Notes under the pieces: generated by a model
The model's input: only the letters and a program-made list of their open reading frames with translations
The model's database searches: none
What the model was told of the DNA's origin: nothing
Made by a program: the position numbers and the translations under genes
Source: Arsenicibacter sp965247375
GTDB lineage: Bacteria > Bacteroidota > Bacteroidia > Cytophagales > Spirosomataceae
DNA: 64,000 bases
Direction: 5' to 3'
Assembly (NCBI GenBank): GCA_965247375.1
Contig: CBDFHU010000082.1
Coordinates: 1-64,000, forward strand
Shown here: one piece after another, positions 34,103-43,174 of the stretch
Layout: each line of letters begins with the position of its first letter
Numbering within the stretch: position 1 is the stretch's first letter

Positions 34103-36026
34103 TATCAATCCGTGTACCATTTTCAATCGGTTGAATGATTTCCAATGTACCGCCGAGCGAATCCAGCCGGGTCTGAATGTTCTGAAAACCTACTCCCCGC
34201 TTAGGGGTCTGCGGACCCAGACCAATCCCGTCATCCTCAACCGACAGATTAATGTCCGTAGTGCTGCGGAGCAGACAGATGGTAATAGTACTTGCCTGCG
34301 CATGTTTTATGGCATTATTAACCAGCTCATGCACAATGCTGTAAATATTGACTTCAAACTGAACCGGTAAGCGCTCTTCCAAACCGGAAATAGTCATATT
34401 AATACGTAGTGCCGAGTTCTGGTTGAACTGGCTGATACGCTTTGTGAGAGCTATCGCCAATCCTTCCTTTTCCAGTTCGGCCGGTAAAATATTATGGGAG
34501 ATATTACGCACTTCGGCATAAGCATTCTGAATCAGCAGCCTCAGGTTTTGGTAGATGCCTTGTTCGTTCACCGGCAGATTCTGCGGGTTAATCGACTGCA
34601 TATTCATATTTACCGCGCTGAGAAGGCTGCTTAAATTATCGTGGAGCTCCAGTGCAACCCGCTTTCGTTCAATGGTCTGCCCTTTAAAAAGAGCCGCTTT
34701 AATCTCTTCGTTTTTCAAGATCAGTTCATTGTTGGCATCAACCAGTTCTTTGGTGCGTTCTTCGACCCGGTTTTCCAGGGTACGGTTAATATCGGCCAGT
34801 TGTTTTCCGGCCTCTTCAATCAATCCCCGTTGCTGATCAATTTTATGGTTTCTGGCCTGCAGCCGCCTGTTGTTCCATAGAAGTAAGGCCGCAAGCATCA
34901 GGAAAATGCTGATTCCTGCAATAAGCAGTTTGTTGTAGAGCTCTGATAAAAATAATTTGTTTTGCTTGGTAAGGAGTTCGTTTTGGCTCTGCTCATATTT
35001 ATATTGAGCACTGAGTAGCTCAATCCGTTGTTCGTTTGTCCCTTTAGACAGACTGTCTCTCAGGAAGACAAAGTGTTCATAAGCGCTCAGAGCCAGGGCC
35101 GTTTGACCGGTATGTTTGTAAATTTGGTACAGTTGCTCTTCACTTTCGGCCAGAACAGTGCCATTGCCGAGTCTCAGCGCCATTTCTTTAACCTGTCTAC
35201 TAAGCTGTAGTGCTTGCAGCCACTTTTGGGTCCGGATGTAGATTGATGCAATATTGGCGAGTATATTGGCTTCGAGATCAACCCGTCCGGAAACATCTGT
35301 AGCTCTTTTCTGGCGTATCACACCCAGTGCCCTCTGACTAAAAGCAAGTGCCTGGGTTATGTTGCCCATTTCTTTATAAACCCACCCGATTGCCTGTAAG
35401 CCCTGTGCTTCATGCCACTGCATACTATGTTGCCGGGCAAGGGTAAGCAGTTCCTGATTGATTTGGAGTGCTTTGAGCAATTCGCCCTGTGTCCGGTAGA
35501 TAGCTCCGATGTCATTCAGAATAGACGCTTTTGCATTAGGGTCCGGATGTTTGCTGAGTACGGCCAGGCCCTGCCGGCCAAACGCCAGTGCTTTCTCATT
35601 TTTTTCCAGACCCAGATAGGCGTGGGCCAGCCCACCGAGCGCTCTGGCTATACGGGCATGCTGATTCAGTTTTTTCGCCAGTGCCAGAGCCTTGTAATGC
35701 ACCACTATACTTTGAGAAAAATTTCTGTTCAATGAGTAGAGATAGCCAATGTAGAGGTAGGCATAGGTAAGCTCTCTGTCAAGTTTCTGTTCCTGGCAAA
35801 AACTTATGAGCTGCTTACTGTAGTAGAACGATGAGTCGATCTTGTGTTCACCATAGTGGCGCATAATTCCCTTCATGGCGGCATAAATAAGCGTATCTCT
35901 GCCAGGGCCGGGAGTTTGTTTGTGTAAATCGGCTAAAACCAGTTTCAGGCTATCAGGATAGGATATTTTGGCATGGCTTTGCAGTGTCAGAAGGCAGAGA
36001 AACAGTACCAGTTTTTTCATGAACAT
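34077..36026 (-). CDS. TPR-containing sensor histidine kinase (HisKA_3 type)
   Basis: A 649-residue membrane kinase. A signal peptide (two ATGs, 36026 and 36020, are possible starts) leads to a periplasmic tetratricopeptide sensor (about residues 60-340), one membrane helix (LLIAGISIFLMLAALLLW, about 363-381), a coiled coil, and a cytoplasmic kinase domain. The HisKA_3 motif ERKRVALELHDNLSS has the phospho-acceptor His462; the ATPase part has HELVNNAIKHA (N box) and DDGIGLG (G1). It should phosphorylate the NarL-type regulator encoded convergently. The TPR sensor suggests protein or peptide signals, but the input is unknown. Confidence 0.93.
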   Translation of the reverse strand: MFMKKLVLFLCLLTLQSHAKISYPDSLKLVLADLHKQTPGPGRDTLIYAAMKGIMRHYGEHKIDSSFYYSKQLISFCQEQKLDRELTYAYLYIGYLYSLNRNFSQSIVVHYKALALAKKLNQHARIARALGGLAHAYLGLEKNEKALAFGRQGLAVLSKHPDPNAKASILNDIGAIYRTQGELLKALQINQELLTLARQHSMQWHEAQGLQAIGWVYKEMGNITQALAFSQRALGVIRQKRATDVSGRVDLEANILANIASIYIRTQKWLQALQLSRQVKEMALRLGNGTVLAESEEQLYQIYKHTGQTALALSAYEHFVFLRDSLSKGTNEQRIELLSAQYKYEQSQNELLTKQNKLFLSELYNKLLIAGISIFLMLAALLLWNNRRLQARNHKIDQQRGLIEEAGKQLADINRTLENRVEERTKELVDANNELILKNEEIKAALFKGQTIERKRVALELHDNLSSLLSAVNMNMQSINPQNLPVNEQGIYQNLRLLIQNAYAEVRNISHNILPAELEKEGLAIALTKRISQFNQNSALRINMTISGLEERLPVQFEVNIYSIVHELVNNAIKHAQASTITICLLRSTTDINLSVEDDGIGLGPQTPKRGVGFQNIQTRLDSLGGTLEIIQPIENGTRIDIKIPVDMV

Positions 36027-36088
36027 GTGGGTTTCGGCAAACTTACATGCTATCCTTTATTTACCAAACAGGTTATCCTTAAATTATA

Positions 36089-36114
36089 GGATATAAAATA
36101 GTTATAATCAGGGA
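36089..36114 (+). promoter_or_regulatory. shared upstream motif, copy 2 (before Dyp peroxidase)
   Basis: GGATATAAAATA, five bases, then AATCAGGGA: identical to copy 1 at 32808-32833 in both blocks and spacing. It ends 158 bases before the Dyp peroxidase start; the kinase gene diverges from here and starts 63 bases away on the other strand. Confidence 0.55.
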
Positions 36115-36272
36115 TTTGGGTAGCGAGGTAGGTTACTGACATTTGAAACACAATAACATGATCTGCTTAGCTGCTTTCCGACTATGTATCCATAAAAGCT
36201 GAATTAAACAGAAGAGATTTCTGTACCGGCTTACCTGCGGCATAATTACTACTGATTCAATCCATTCATCGC

Positions 36273-37712
36273 ATGTTGAACCAATTCGACCCACAGCATC
36301 AGGTTCTTCTTGAAGGCATTCAGGGAAATATTCTGAAGTCACACGGACGCCACCATACGGCTAACCTCTTTATTCGCTGCCTGACGAGTGTGGATGGTAA
36401 CCAACCATCCGGTAGCCTGCGTACCCTGGCAAGGAAATGGCTTCAGAAACTGGCCGGTGAAGATACCGGTATCGTGCAGTCGGCTTATCACCAGCTTCGG
36501 AATAATGCTTTATTCAAAGAAAGCGGAGGCAAAGCAGATACGGGTCTTTTTGCCTGTATTCATATCAGTGCGGCCGGATACCGGTACATATTTGAAAATG
36601 ATGCTGCCTTAAACGCTAAGCTTGTCCTGATGGATCAATCGTTTTCGGGTGGAATGAAGGCACGTGCGCAGTATCTCAATGATCCGGCTTTCAATGAGTG
36701 GGAGCCCGGCTTTCGGGGCGAAATTCATTTTATGCTTTTGCTGGCACATGCAGATCCGGAAGAACTCGGTAAAGCAGTAGCCGCCGTTCAGGGAGATATT
36801 CAGCACTTTGGTGTTGTTACGGTAATTGAAAACGGAAATGCAATTTTTAATGACGAAGGGGCGGGAATCGAGCATTTCGGGTATGTCGACGGGGTATCAC
36901 AGCCCTTGTTTTTTGATGATGAATGGAGGACTTACAAAGAAAACCACGGTATTTTCCAGAGCGATACAGAACTGAAGAAAACAGGGTATATTAAATTTGA
37001 CCCGCGAGCCGAGCCCGGACTGGTCTTGACGCAGGATGTATTTGCGGAGGATGAACAGGCTTTTGGCAGCTATTTTGTTTTCCGGAAACTGGAGCAGAAT
37101 GTAAAGGGTTTCAAACAGGCCGAAGCTGATTTAGCAACCCGGTTAGGTTTAGAGGGGGATGATCGGGAGCGCGCCGGAGCCATGCTGGTAGGCCGTTTTG
37201 AAGACGGAACGCCGGTTGAGGTACGCGGTAAAGAAGAACTGATACAAGGTGCGGTATTCAATAATTTTGGTTACGATCCGGATGAGGCAGCCCGTTGTCC
37301 GTACCATGCCCATATCCGTAAGACAAACCCCCGTGTAGGACCGGTTGAAGACGGAACGCAGGTAAAAAATAACCTTGCCATGGCCCGTCGGGGCATACCG
37401 TTTGGTACGCGGAAGGATAACCCGAATGACGGTATCATTTTTACTAAACCGGACAAAGAGGTTGGGCTATTATTCATGAGTTATCAAGCAAGTATTCTCA
37501 ATCAGTTTGAAGCCATTCAGCGCTCAGCTAATGATACAAAAAAAGGGATTGATCACATAATCGGACAGGGCGATCACACGGCGGTTGGCAATATGTCGAG
37601 AGACTGGAACAACCCCGATACAATGACTCCCGTTAGTTTCAGTCAGTTTGTGTACCTGAAAGGGGGCGAATACTTCTTCACGCCAAGCTTACAATTTTTG
37701 AGGGGAAAATAA
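36273..37712 (+). CDS. Dyp-type peroxidase
   Basis: A 479-residue haem peroxidase of the dye-decolourising family. The defining GxxDG motif is present as GYVDGVSQP with its catalytic Asp, and a proximal haem His candidate lies in CPYHAHIRKTNPR, followed by the RRGIPFG segment also typical of the family. The C-terminal FTPSLQFLRG end is standard for the longer C/D-type enzymes. No Tat or Sec signal is visible, so it is probably cytosolic, and there is no encapsulin gene beside it. Its promoter region shares a motif with that of the nearby response regulator, hinting at common control. Confidence 0.93.
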   Translation: MLNQFDPQHQVLLEGIQGNILKSHGRHHTANLFIRCLTSVDGNQPSGSLRTLARKWLQKLAGEDTGIVQSAYHQLRNNALFKESGGKADTGLFACIHISAAGYRYIFENDAALNAKLVLMDQSFSGGMKARAQYLNDPAFNEWEPGFRGEIHFMLLLAHADPEELGKAVAAVQGDIQHFGVVTVIENGNAIFNDEGAGIEHFGYVDGVSQPLFFDDEWRTYKENHGIFQSDTELKKTGYIKFDPRAEPGLVLTQDVFAEDEQAFGSYFVFRKLEQNVKGFKQAEADLATRLGLEGDDRERAGAMLVGRFEDGTPVEVRGKEELIQGAVFNNFGYDPDEAARCPYHAHIRKTNPRVGPVEDGTQVKNNLAMARRGIPFGTRKDNPNDGIIFTKPDKEVGLLFMSYQASILNQFEAIQRSANDTKKGIDHIIGQGDHTAVGNMSRDWNNPDTMTPVSFSQFVYLKGGEYFFTPSLQFLRGK

Positions 37713-37752
37713 TCACGCACGTTTTAACCGGCCGTTTATCCGCCTGAAATGC

Positions 37753-37796
37753 AAAAAGCGGATTGATCATTTAGTTTGTTGATCAATCCGCTTTTG
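37753..37796. terminator. bidirectional terminator after the Dyp peroxidase
   Basis: A 16-bp perfect stem (AAAAGCGGATTGATCA and its complement, 10-base loop) flanked by A and T runs between convergent genes. Confidence 0.88.
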
Positions 37797-37809
37797 TCAA
37801 TCTATTAAA

Positions 37810-38871
37810 CTACTTCAATATCGGCTCCAGCGCGGCGCGGTTTTCGTCGAGCCAGGCGTGGATGTCGGTAACGATCTCTTTGATGCCGAGTTCGGGTTTC
37901 CAGCCGGTCAGGGCGGTTACCTTCGTGTTATCCGTTACGTACAGACGGATGTCGGCGGCCCGGTTTTCGGTTACCGATTTAATCGGGATGGTTTTCCCCG
38001 TTACCTCCTGACAGATTTGGGTCAGTTCCTGCAACGATGCGCTGCTTTCGACACCACCACCGGCGTTCAGAATTTCACCGTTGATCGTATCAATATTGTG
38101 CAGCTGCCAGTCGATCAGGCGATACAGATCGGCTACGTGCAGCATGTCGCGGGTTTGCTTGCCCGTTCCGCCGTACCCGATATAGGCCAGCGACTGCTCG
38201 AAGTAGTGTTTGGCAATCCAGAGTACCATAACGCCCTGATCCACCTTACCCATCTGCCACGGACCGGTAATCACACCGCACCGGTTAATAACCGTTTTCA
38301 GTCCGTAAAATTCGTTGTATTCCTGAATCAGCAGCTCCGAGGCAAGCTTGGTTGTTCCGTACAGGGAACGAGCGCCATCCAGCGGAAAGTTTTCGGCAAT
38401 ACCCTTCGACGAAACACCTGGCACTGGCTGATCATCCGTCAGCACAAAGCGCGTATCGGCTTCGGAATAGTTCAGGGTCTCAATCGTTCTGATCGGGTAG
38501 ATCCGGCTGGTCGACAGGAAGATAAAGTTCGCCTTATGCTTCAGAGCATAGTTCAGGCAGTTAACAGTCCCGAACAGGTTCGTATTGATCAGATAGTCGG
38601 GTGTACCGTCAAGACCGGCAAGCACCGACGGCTCGGCTGAGGCTTCGATCACCGAATCAACGGCCGGCAGTGAATCAAAATCTTCCTTGCTCCGGATGTC
38701 GCCGTGGACAAACTCAACGCCGGCCTGTTTCAGCCGGGCGATGTTCAGTTCAGAACCGCGGCGTTTCAGGTTGTCAAGGGCAAAAATCTGATAATCCGGG
38801 TAGTTTGTCTTTAACGAGATGGCCAGCGAAGAACCCACAAATCCGGCCCCGCCTGTGATGAGTATTTTCAT
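37810..38871 (-). CDS. NAD-dependent epimerase/dehydratase (CDP-paratose 2-epimerase-like)
   Basis: A 353-residue extended short-chain dehydrogenase that acts on nucleotide sugars. The Rossmann motif TGGAGFVGSSLA (residues 6-17), the Ser in LSTSRIYP and the YxxxK catalytic pair in SLYGTTKLASE are present. The block VDQGVMVLWIAKHY plus GTGKQTRDMLHVADL resembles CDP-paratose (tyvelose) 2-epimerases more than UDP-glucose epimerases. It would supply an activated deoxysugar for surface polysaccharide. It lies downstream of kup, separated by a very strong hairpin, so it is probably transcribed on its own. Confidence 0.85.
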   Translation of the reverse strand: MKILITGGAGFVGSSLAISLKTNYPDYQIFALDNLKRRGSELNIARLKQAGVEFVHGDIRSKEDFDSLPAVDSVIEASAEPSVLAGLDGTPDYLINTNLFGTVNCLNYALKHKANFIFLSTSRIYPIRTIETLNYSEADTRFVLTDDQPVPGVSSKGIAENFPLDGARSLYGTTKLASELLIQEYNEFYGLKTVINRCGVITGPWQMGKVDQGVMVLWIAKHYFEQSLAYIGYGGTGKQTRDMLHVADLYRLIDWQLHNIDTINGEILNAGGGVESSASLQELTQICQEVTGKTIPIKSVTENRAADIRLYVTDNTKVTALTGWKPELGIKEIVTDIHAWLDENRAALEPILK

Positions 38872-38885
38872 AAATGTAAAGAGTG

Positions 38886-38948
38886 AAAGAGCGAAAGAGT
38901 GAGAGAGCGAAAGAACCGCTCTTTCGCTCTCTCACTCTTTCGCTCTTT
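38886..38948. repeat. 29-bp perfect inverted repeat between kup and the epimerase gene
   Basis: Two 29-base arms made of AAAGAGCG/AAAGAGTG/AGAGAGCG-type units pair perfectly around a 5-base loop (38915-38919). A 14-base part of the same repeat (AAAGAGTGAAAGAG, at 38878-38891) recurs on the other side of kup at 40982-40995. On the minus strand the hairpin follows the kup stop by 3 bases and can act as its terminator. Confidence 0.85.
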
Positions 38949-38951
38949 AAA

Positions 38952-40895
38952 TTAGCTTTGGATGCGTTTGAGTTTGACGTTTTCGACGGGGCGGATGATG
39001 AGCGGCACCTTTTCGATTTTCACCGAGCTGCTGTCGAGGCCGAACCAGCGGTCTTCCGACGTCGTAAAACTCTTGATAAAGAAGTAAAGATTCATGATGA
39101 TCTGCTCGCTCCACGGCAGGTCGTTTTCGAAAGAAAGGAATTTCTCGAGGACGACAAACCGGAAGTCACCGATTACGTTCTGGCGGCTCAGCGATTCGTA
39201 CCGGCTGGTAATATCCACTTCCTTGTTCCGGACCATGTCTTCGATTACCTTCCGGAAAAACAGGTTAATCCGCTGCTCAACCCGGAAACCCAGCCGGAAG
39301 GTGACTTTATAGGCATCGTCTGGAGCAATCGTATTCACTTTATACTCCATCGTATACGGATCGTCCGTCGTATCAACGTGGACAAACCAGTAAATATCAG
39401 CCCGTTTGGGCCGCTTCTGGAAGATGGAATAAATGATCTTCGACTCGATTTCCGACTGCCGTGCCGCGTTGCTCATGAAGACCAGGTGCGTCGCATATTT
39501 CGGAATACTGATGTCGCGGCTGAGTTCCTTGATCGTCTGCAGGTAACTGTCAATCCGGACATATTCGGTCAGACGTAGTTTAATCTGGAAGGAGCGCAGC
39601 CAGATGTACATCACCGCCGCAATAGCCGAGCCGATGACAAGCGATACCCAGCCACCATGCGGGAATTTAATCAGGTTAGCTACGAGGAAAGACCCCTCAA
39701 TGGACAGATAAACGGCCAGAAACAGCACAATACCCCATGCCTGGAACTTCTTCACATACAGGTAGTAGGCAGTAAGCAGGGTGGTCATCAGCATGGTCAG
39801 CGTAATGGCGAGGCCGTAGGCTGCTTCCATGTTCGACGATTCGCGGAAATACAGTGTAATGCCGACACACCCCATCCACAACAGAAGGTTCACACTTGGC
39901 ACATACAGTTGCCCTTTCTGAACGGATGGGTACCGTAACCGTACTTTGGGCCAGAAATTCAGCCGGATGGCTTCGCTGATCAGGGTAAAGGAACCACTGA
40001 TCAGGGCCTGGCTGGCAATAACCGTTGCTGAAGTGGCAATGACGATGCCAAAAATCAGGAACCACTCCGGCATCAGCTCATACAATGGAATCCGGCCGTT
40101 CAGGTTTTGTCCGTTCTGGGTAATCAGCCAGGCACCCTGCCCGAAGTAGTTGATCAGCAGGCATAGTTTCACAAACACCCAGCTCACGCGGATGTTGCCC
40201 CGGCCGCAGTGTCCCATGTCTGAGTAAAGCGCTTCGGCCCCCGTCGTACAGAGGAACACAGACCCTAACAACCAGAAGCCTTCCGGATGGCCGGTCAGCA
40301 TTTTATAGGCGTAGTACGGATTCAGTGAGTACAGAATTGTCGGGTCATCAAAAATATGGATCACGCCCAGTGTCGCCAGCATCGAGAACCAGACCAGCAT
40401 GATCGGGCCGAAAGCCGTACCGACAACGCTTGTACCAAAGGCCTGAATCAGGAAGAGAAAGGTCAGAATGCCGATAACAATCGGGACGGTCGGAATGTCG
40501 GGATACAAAATTTCAAGCCCTTCGACGGCGGATGAGACAGAAATCGGCGGGGTAATGATTCCGTCTGCCAGCAGCGCTGCACCGCCGATCATGGCCGGTA
40601 CCGTGAGCCACCGTGCATGCCGGCGGACAAGGGCATAGAGTGCGAAAATACCGCCTTCACCACGGTTGTCGGCCCGCAGGATCAGGACCACATACTTGAT
40701 GGTTGTCAGCATGGTAAGCGTCCAGAAGATGCAGGAGACCGCGCCCCGGACAACATCTTCATCAACTACATTGTTTGGCCCGACAATGGCCCGGAGGGTG
40801 TACAGTGGGGAGGTACCGATGTCACCGTAAATGATGCCCAGTGCAACCAGAATGCCCGCGCCCGTTACGGTATCTAACTGTTTTTTATCTTCCAT
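38952..40895 (-). CDS. kup: KUP-family potassium uptake protein
   Basis: A 647-residue KUP/HAK/KT potassium transporter with about 12 membrane helices in residues 10-440 and a cytosolic C-terminal domain. Family landmarks include ALGIIYGDIGTSPLYTLRA, ADNRGEGGIFALYAL and GTTGAEALYSDMGHCG-like CTTGAEALYSDMGHCG. It imports potassium with protons. Length is normal. It is flanked on both sides by copies of an AAAGAGTGAAAGAG repeat. Confidence 0.96.
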   Translation of the reverse strand: MEDKKQLDTVTGAGILVALGIIYGDIGTSPLYTLRAIVGPNNVVDEDVVRGAVSCIFWTLTMLTTIKYVVLILRADNRGEGGIFALYALVRRHARWLTVPAMIGGAALLADGIITPPISVSSAVEGLEILYPDIPTVPIVIGILTFLFLIQAFGTSVVGTAFGPIMLVWFSMLATLGVIHIFDDPTILYSLNPYYAYKMLTGHPEGFWLLGSVFLCTTGAEALYSDMGHCGRGNIRVSWVFVKLCLLINYFGQGAWLITQNGQNLNGRIPLYELMPEWFLIFGIVIATSATVIASQALISGSFTLISEAIRLNFWPKVRLRYPSVQKGQLYVPSVNLLLWMGCVGITLYFRESSNMEAAYGLAITLTMLMTTLLTAYYLYVKKFQAWGIVLFLAVYLSIEGSFLVANLIKFPHGGWVSLVIGSAIAAVMYIWLRSFQIKLRLTEYVRIDSYLQTIKELSRDISIPKYATHLVFMSNAARQSEIESKIIYSIFQKRPKRADIYWFVHVDTTDDPYTMEYKVNTIAPDDAYKVTFRLGFRVEQRINLFFRKVIEDMVRNKEVDITSRYESLSRQNVIGDFRFVVLEKFLSFENDLPWSEQIIMNLYFFIKSFTTSEDRWFGLDSSSVKIEKVPLIIRPVENVKLKRIQS

Positions 40896-41039
40896 ATAAG
40901 CGGATAGAGCCGGTCCCTGAATTGGTTAGGGCTACTGAAAAACGGGGCAAATATAGAGTTTGTTTGGATTATTAGAGCGGGAAAGAGTGAAAGAGTATGT
41001 AGAGGGCGTCTATTTTCTGTGTCTCAGGCTATTATTTGG

Positions 41040-42353
41040 CTAAAAAAGGGTCTGCCAGAGCAGATAACCATTCAGAATGATGATGATGACCGCAACTGTC
41101 CAGGCTAGTATGCGCATCCATTTCGGATTAACAAACTCGCGCATTTTCAGGTGGTTACTCGTAAACTGTACCAGTGGAACAACGGCAAAACTCAGCTGGA
41201 GTGATAAAATAACCTGGCTGAATACCAGTAATTCGGCTGTACCTTTTTCGCCGTAGAGAATGGCGATGATCAGGGCGGGTACAACGGCCAGCAGGCGGGT
41301 AATTAACCGCCGAAGCCACGGCTTCAGGCGCAGATTGAGAAAGCCTTCCATTACAATCTGGCCGGCAAGTGTGCCGGTCAGTGTAGAGTTCTGGCCTGAT
41401 GCCAGCAAGGCTACCGCAAACATAACACTGGCCAGCTTGACGCCCAGAATCGGGTCGAGCAGGTGATAGGCATCCGTAATATCGGCAATATGTTGGTTCC
41501 CGCTGGTATGAAACGCGGCCGCCGACAGAATCAGAATGGCCGCGTTGATGAAAAACGCCAGCAGCAGGGATACCGTTGAGTCGATGGTGGCAAACTTAAT
41601 GGCTTTCCGGCGCCCTTCCGGGGTACGGTCGTAATCGCGCGTCTGGACAATACTTGAATGCAGGTACAGGTTGTGGGGCATAACCGTAGCCCCCAGAATC
41701 CCGATAGCAATGTAAAGCATACCTGGTGTAGTGACCACTTCGGGGCGGGGGAGCAGGCCACCGGCAATCTGCTGTATATCCGGTTTAGAGACGTAAATCT
41801 CGTAGGCAAAGCAAAAGAAAATCAGGAAAATAAGCCCGGCAACAATGCTTTCGATGACCCGGAATCCTTTGTGCTGGAGGTAAAGCATCAGGAGTACGTC
41901 CAGCACTGTAATGCTGACACCAATAGCCAGTGGCAAACCAAAAAGCAGGTTCAGGGCAATGGCAGAACCGATTACTTCGGCAAGGTCGGTCGCCGCAATA
42001 GCAATTTCTGCCAGTAGCCAGAGGATTATGGCAACCGGTTTGCTGAAACTGTCACGGCACGCCTGCGCCAGATCGCGGCCGGTAGCAATGCCAAGTTTCA
42101 GCGCCAGGTGCTGTAGCAGAATGGCAAACAGATTGGAAATCAGAATAACCGAAAGCAGCTTATAGCCGTACTGAGCCCCGCCGGCAATGTCGGTGGCCCA
42201 GTTACCGGGATCCATATAGCCGACCGCAATCATGAGCCCGGGCCCGAGATAAGCCATCAGCGTTTTGAGAAACCCTGCATTACGGGGAACCCGGATTGTA
42301 CTGTGCACATCCGGCAACGACTGCATGGCATTGTCTTGCCGCCAAGGTTTCAT
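41040..42353 (-). CDS. mntH: Nramp-family Mn(II)/Fe(II) transporter
   Basis: A 437-residue Nramp/MntH proton-coupled manganese (iron) importer with 11 helices. The metal-binding DPGN in MIAVGYMDPGNWATD and the MPHN motif in ATVMPHNLYLHS are both intact. It is divergent from the DtxR/MntR-type repressor at 42506; the 152-base gap between them carries a 22-base palindrome that is a likely repressor site. This layout indicates manganese-dependent repression of uptake. Confidence 0.96.
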   Translation of the reverse strand: MKPWRQDNAMQSLPDVHSTIRVPRNAGFLKTLMAYLGPGLMIAVGYMDPGNWATDIAGGAQYGYKLLSVILISNLFAILLQHLALKLGIATGRDLAQACRDSFSKPVAIILWLLAEIAIAATDLAEVIGSAIALNLLFGLPLAIGVSITVLDVLLMLYLQHKGFRVIESIVAGLIFLIFFCFAYEIYVSKPDIQQIAGGLLPRPEVVTTPGMLYIAIGILGATVMPHNLYLHSSIVQTRDYDRTPEGRRKAIKFATIDSTVSLLLAFFINAAILILSAAAFHTSGNQHIADITDAYHLLDPILGVKLASVMFAVALLASGQNSTLTGTLAGQIVMEGFLNLRLKPWLRRLITRLLAVVPALIIAILYGEKGTAELLVFSQVILSLQLSFAVVPLVQFTSNHLKMREFVNPKWMRILAWTVAVIIIILNGYLLWQTLF

Positions 42354-42411
42354 AGACGTAAATACTGACTTTTAGGGTACTTGTGAATAATTATCCGAAA
42401 TATAGAATATT

Positions 42412-42433
42412 AAATTTAGACGGGCCTAAATTT
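42412..42433. promoter_or_regulatory. predicted MntR/DtxR operator
   Basis: AAATTTAG-ACGGGC-CTAAATTT: perfect 8-bp arms around 6 bases, of the TTTAG...CTAAA form typical of DtxR-family sites. It abuts the -33 element of the mntR promoter and lies between mntR and divergent mntH. Confidence 0.7.
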
Positions 42434-42463
42434 TTTGTATGATTTTCTTAAAAACTAACTTTG
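42434..42463 (+). promoter_or_regulatory. mntR promoter
   Basis: TTTG at 42434-42437 and TAACTTTG at 42456-42463 with an 18-base spacer match the Bacteroidota -33/-7 promoter. The start codon is 43 bases downstream of the -7 box. Confidence 0.7.
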
Positions 42464-42505
42464 TCGCCGAATTGTTTGAAAACGTTCAAAAGCAGGTAAA
42501 GTACG

Positions 42506-43159
42506 ATGCATTCGTTCACCGAGGAGAACTATCTGAAAATCATCTATGCACTGTCGACACGGCAGAACGGCGAGGTAACCACCAACGCCCTGGCAGAGAT
42601 GACAGCAACTAAGGCGGCTTCGGTGTCGGATATGCTCCGTAAACTGGCTGATAAGCAGTTGATTCATTACCGGAAATACCAAGGTGTCAGGTTAACGGAA
42701 GAGGGCGAACGGCAGGCGCTGCGGGTTATCCGGCGTCATCGCCTGTGGGAGGTATTTCTGGTGGAGAAGCTGGGCTTTGGCTGGGATCAGGTACACGATA
42801 TTGCCGAGGAGCTGGAACATATCCGGTCCGAAGAGCTGGTGTCGCGGCTGGATATTTTTCTGGGTTCTCCGAAAGTGGATCCGCACGGCGATCCTATTCC
42901 GACGCCTGCCGGCACAATGCCCCGGATTGAATACCGTAAACTATCAGATGTCGGCGTCGGTGAGGAAGTGACCATCATGGGAGTCCTTGAACATTCACCG
43001 GAATTTCTGCAACACCTCGACCGGAGCGGCCTCACCCTGGGCTGCGCTGTTAAAGTTTCTGAAATAAGTTCGTTCGACAAGTCTGTTCAGGTGCACTTAT
43101 CCACCGAAAAATCGTTATTTGTCAGTTGCGAAGTAACGAGAAACCTCTTAGTCAATTAG
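42506..43159 (+). CDS. mntR: DtxR/MntR-family metal-dependent repressor
   Basis: A 217-residue repressor. An N-terminal winged helix (about 1-65, EENYLKIIYALS and ATKAASVSDMLRKLADK as recognition helix), the dimerisation/metal domain (VIRRHRLWEVFLVEKLGF, ELEHIRSEELVSRLD) and a C-terminal FeoA/SH3-like domain (about 140-215) are in the family order. It should bind Mn(II) or Fe(II) and repress mntH; the palindrome overlapping its own promoter suggests autoregulation. lptG begins 15 bases downstream and may share its transcript. Confidence 0.94.
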   Translation: MHSFTEENYLKIIYALSTRQNGEVTTNALAEMTATKAASVSDMLRKLADKQLIHYRKYQGVRLTEEGERQALRVIRRHRLWEVFLVEKLGFGWDQVHDIAEELEHIRSEELVSRLDIFLGSPKVDPHGDPIPTPAGTMPRIEYRKLSDVGVGEEVTIMGVLEHSPEFLQHLDRSGLTLGCAVKVSEISSFDKSVQVHLSTEKSLFVSCEVTRNLLVN

Positions 43160-43174
43160 GCTGATTCACGATTC

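Noticed and set aside
36273..37712. Encapsulin-loaded peroxidase system
   Set aside because: No encapsulin shell gene is adjacent and no clear cargo-loading tail is seen at the C-terminus.
38886..38948. Insertion-sequence end at the 29-bp inverted repeat
   Set aside because: The arms are adjacent with a 5-base loop, and no transposase or target duplication is present.
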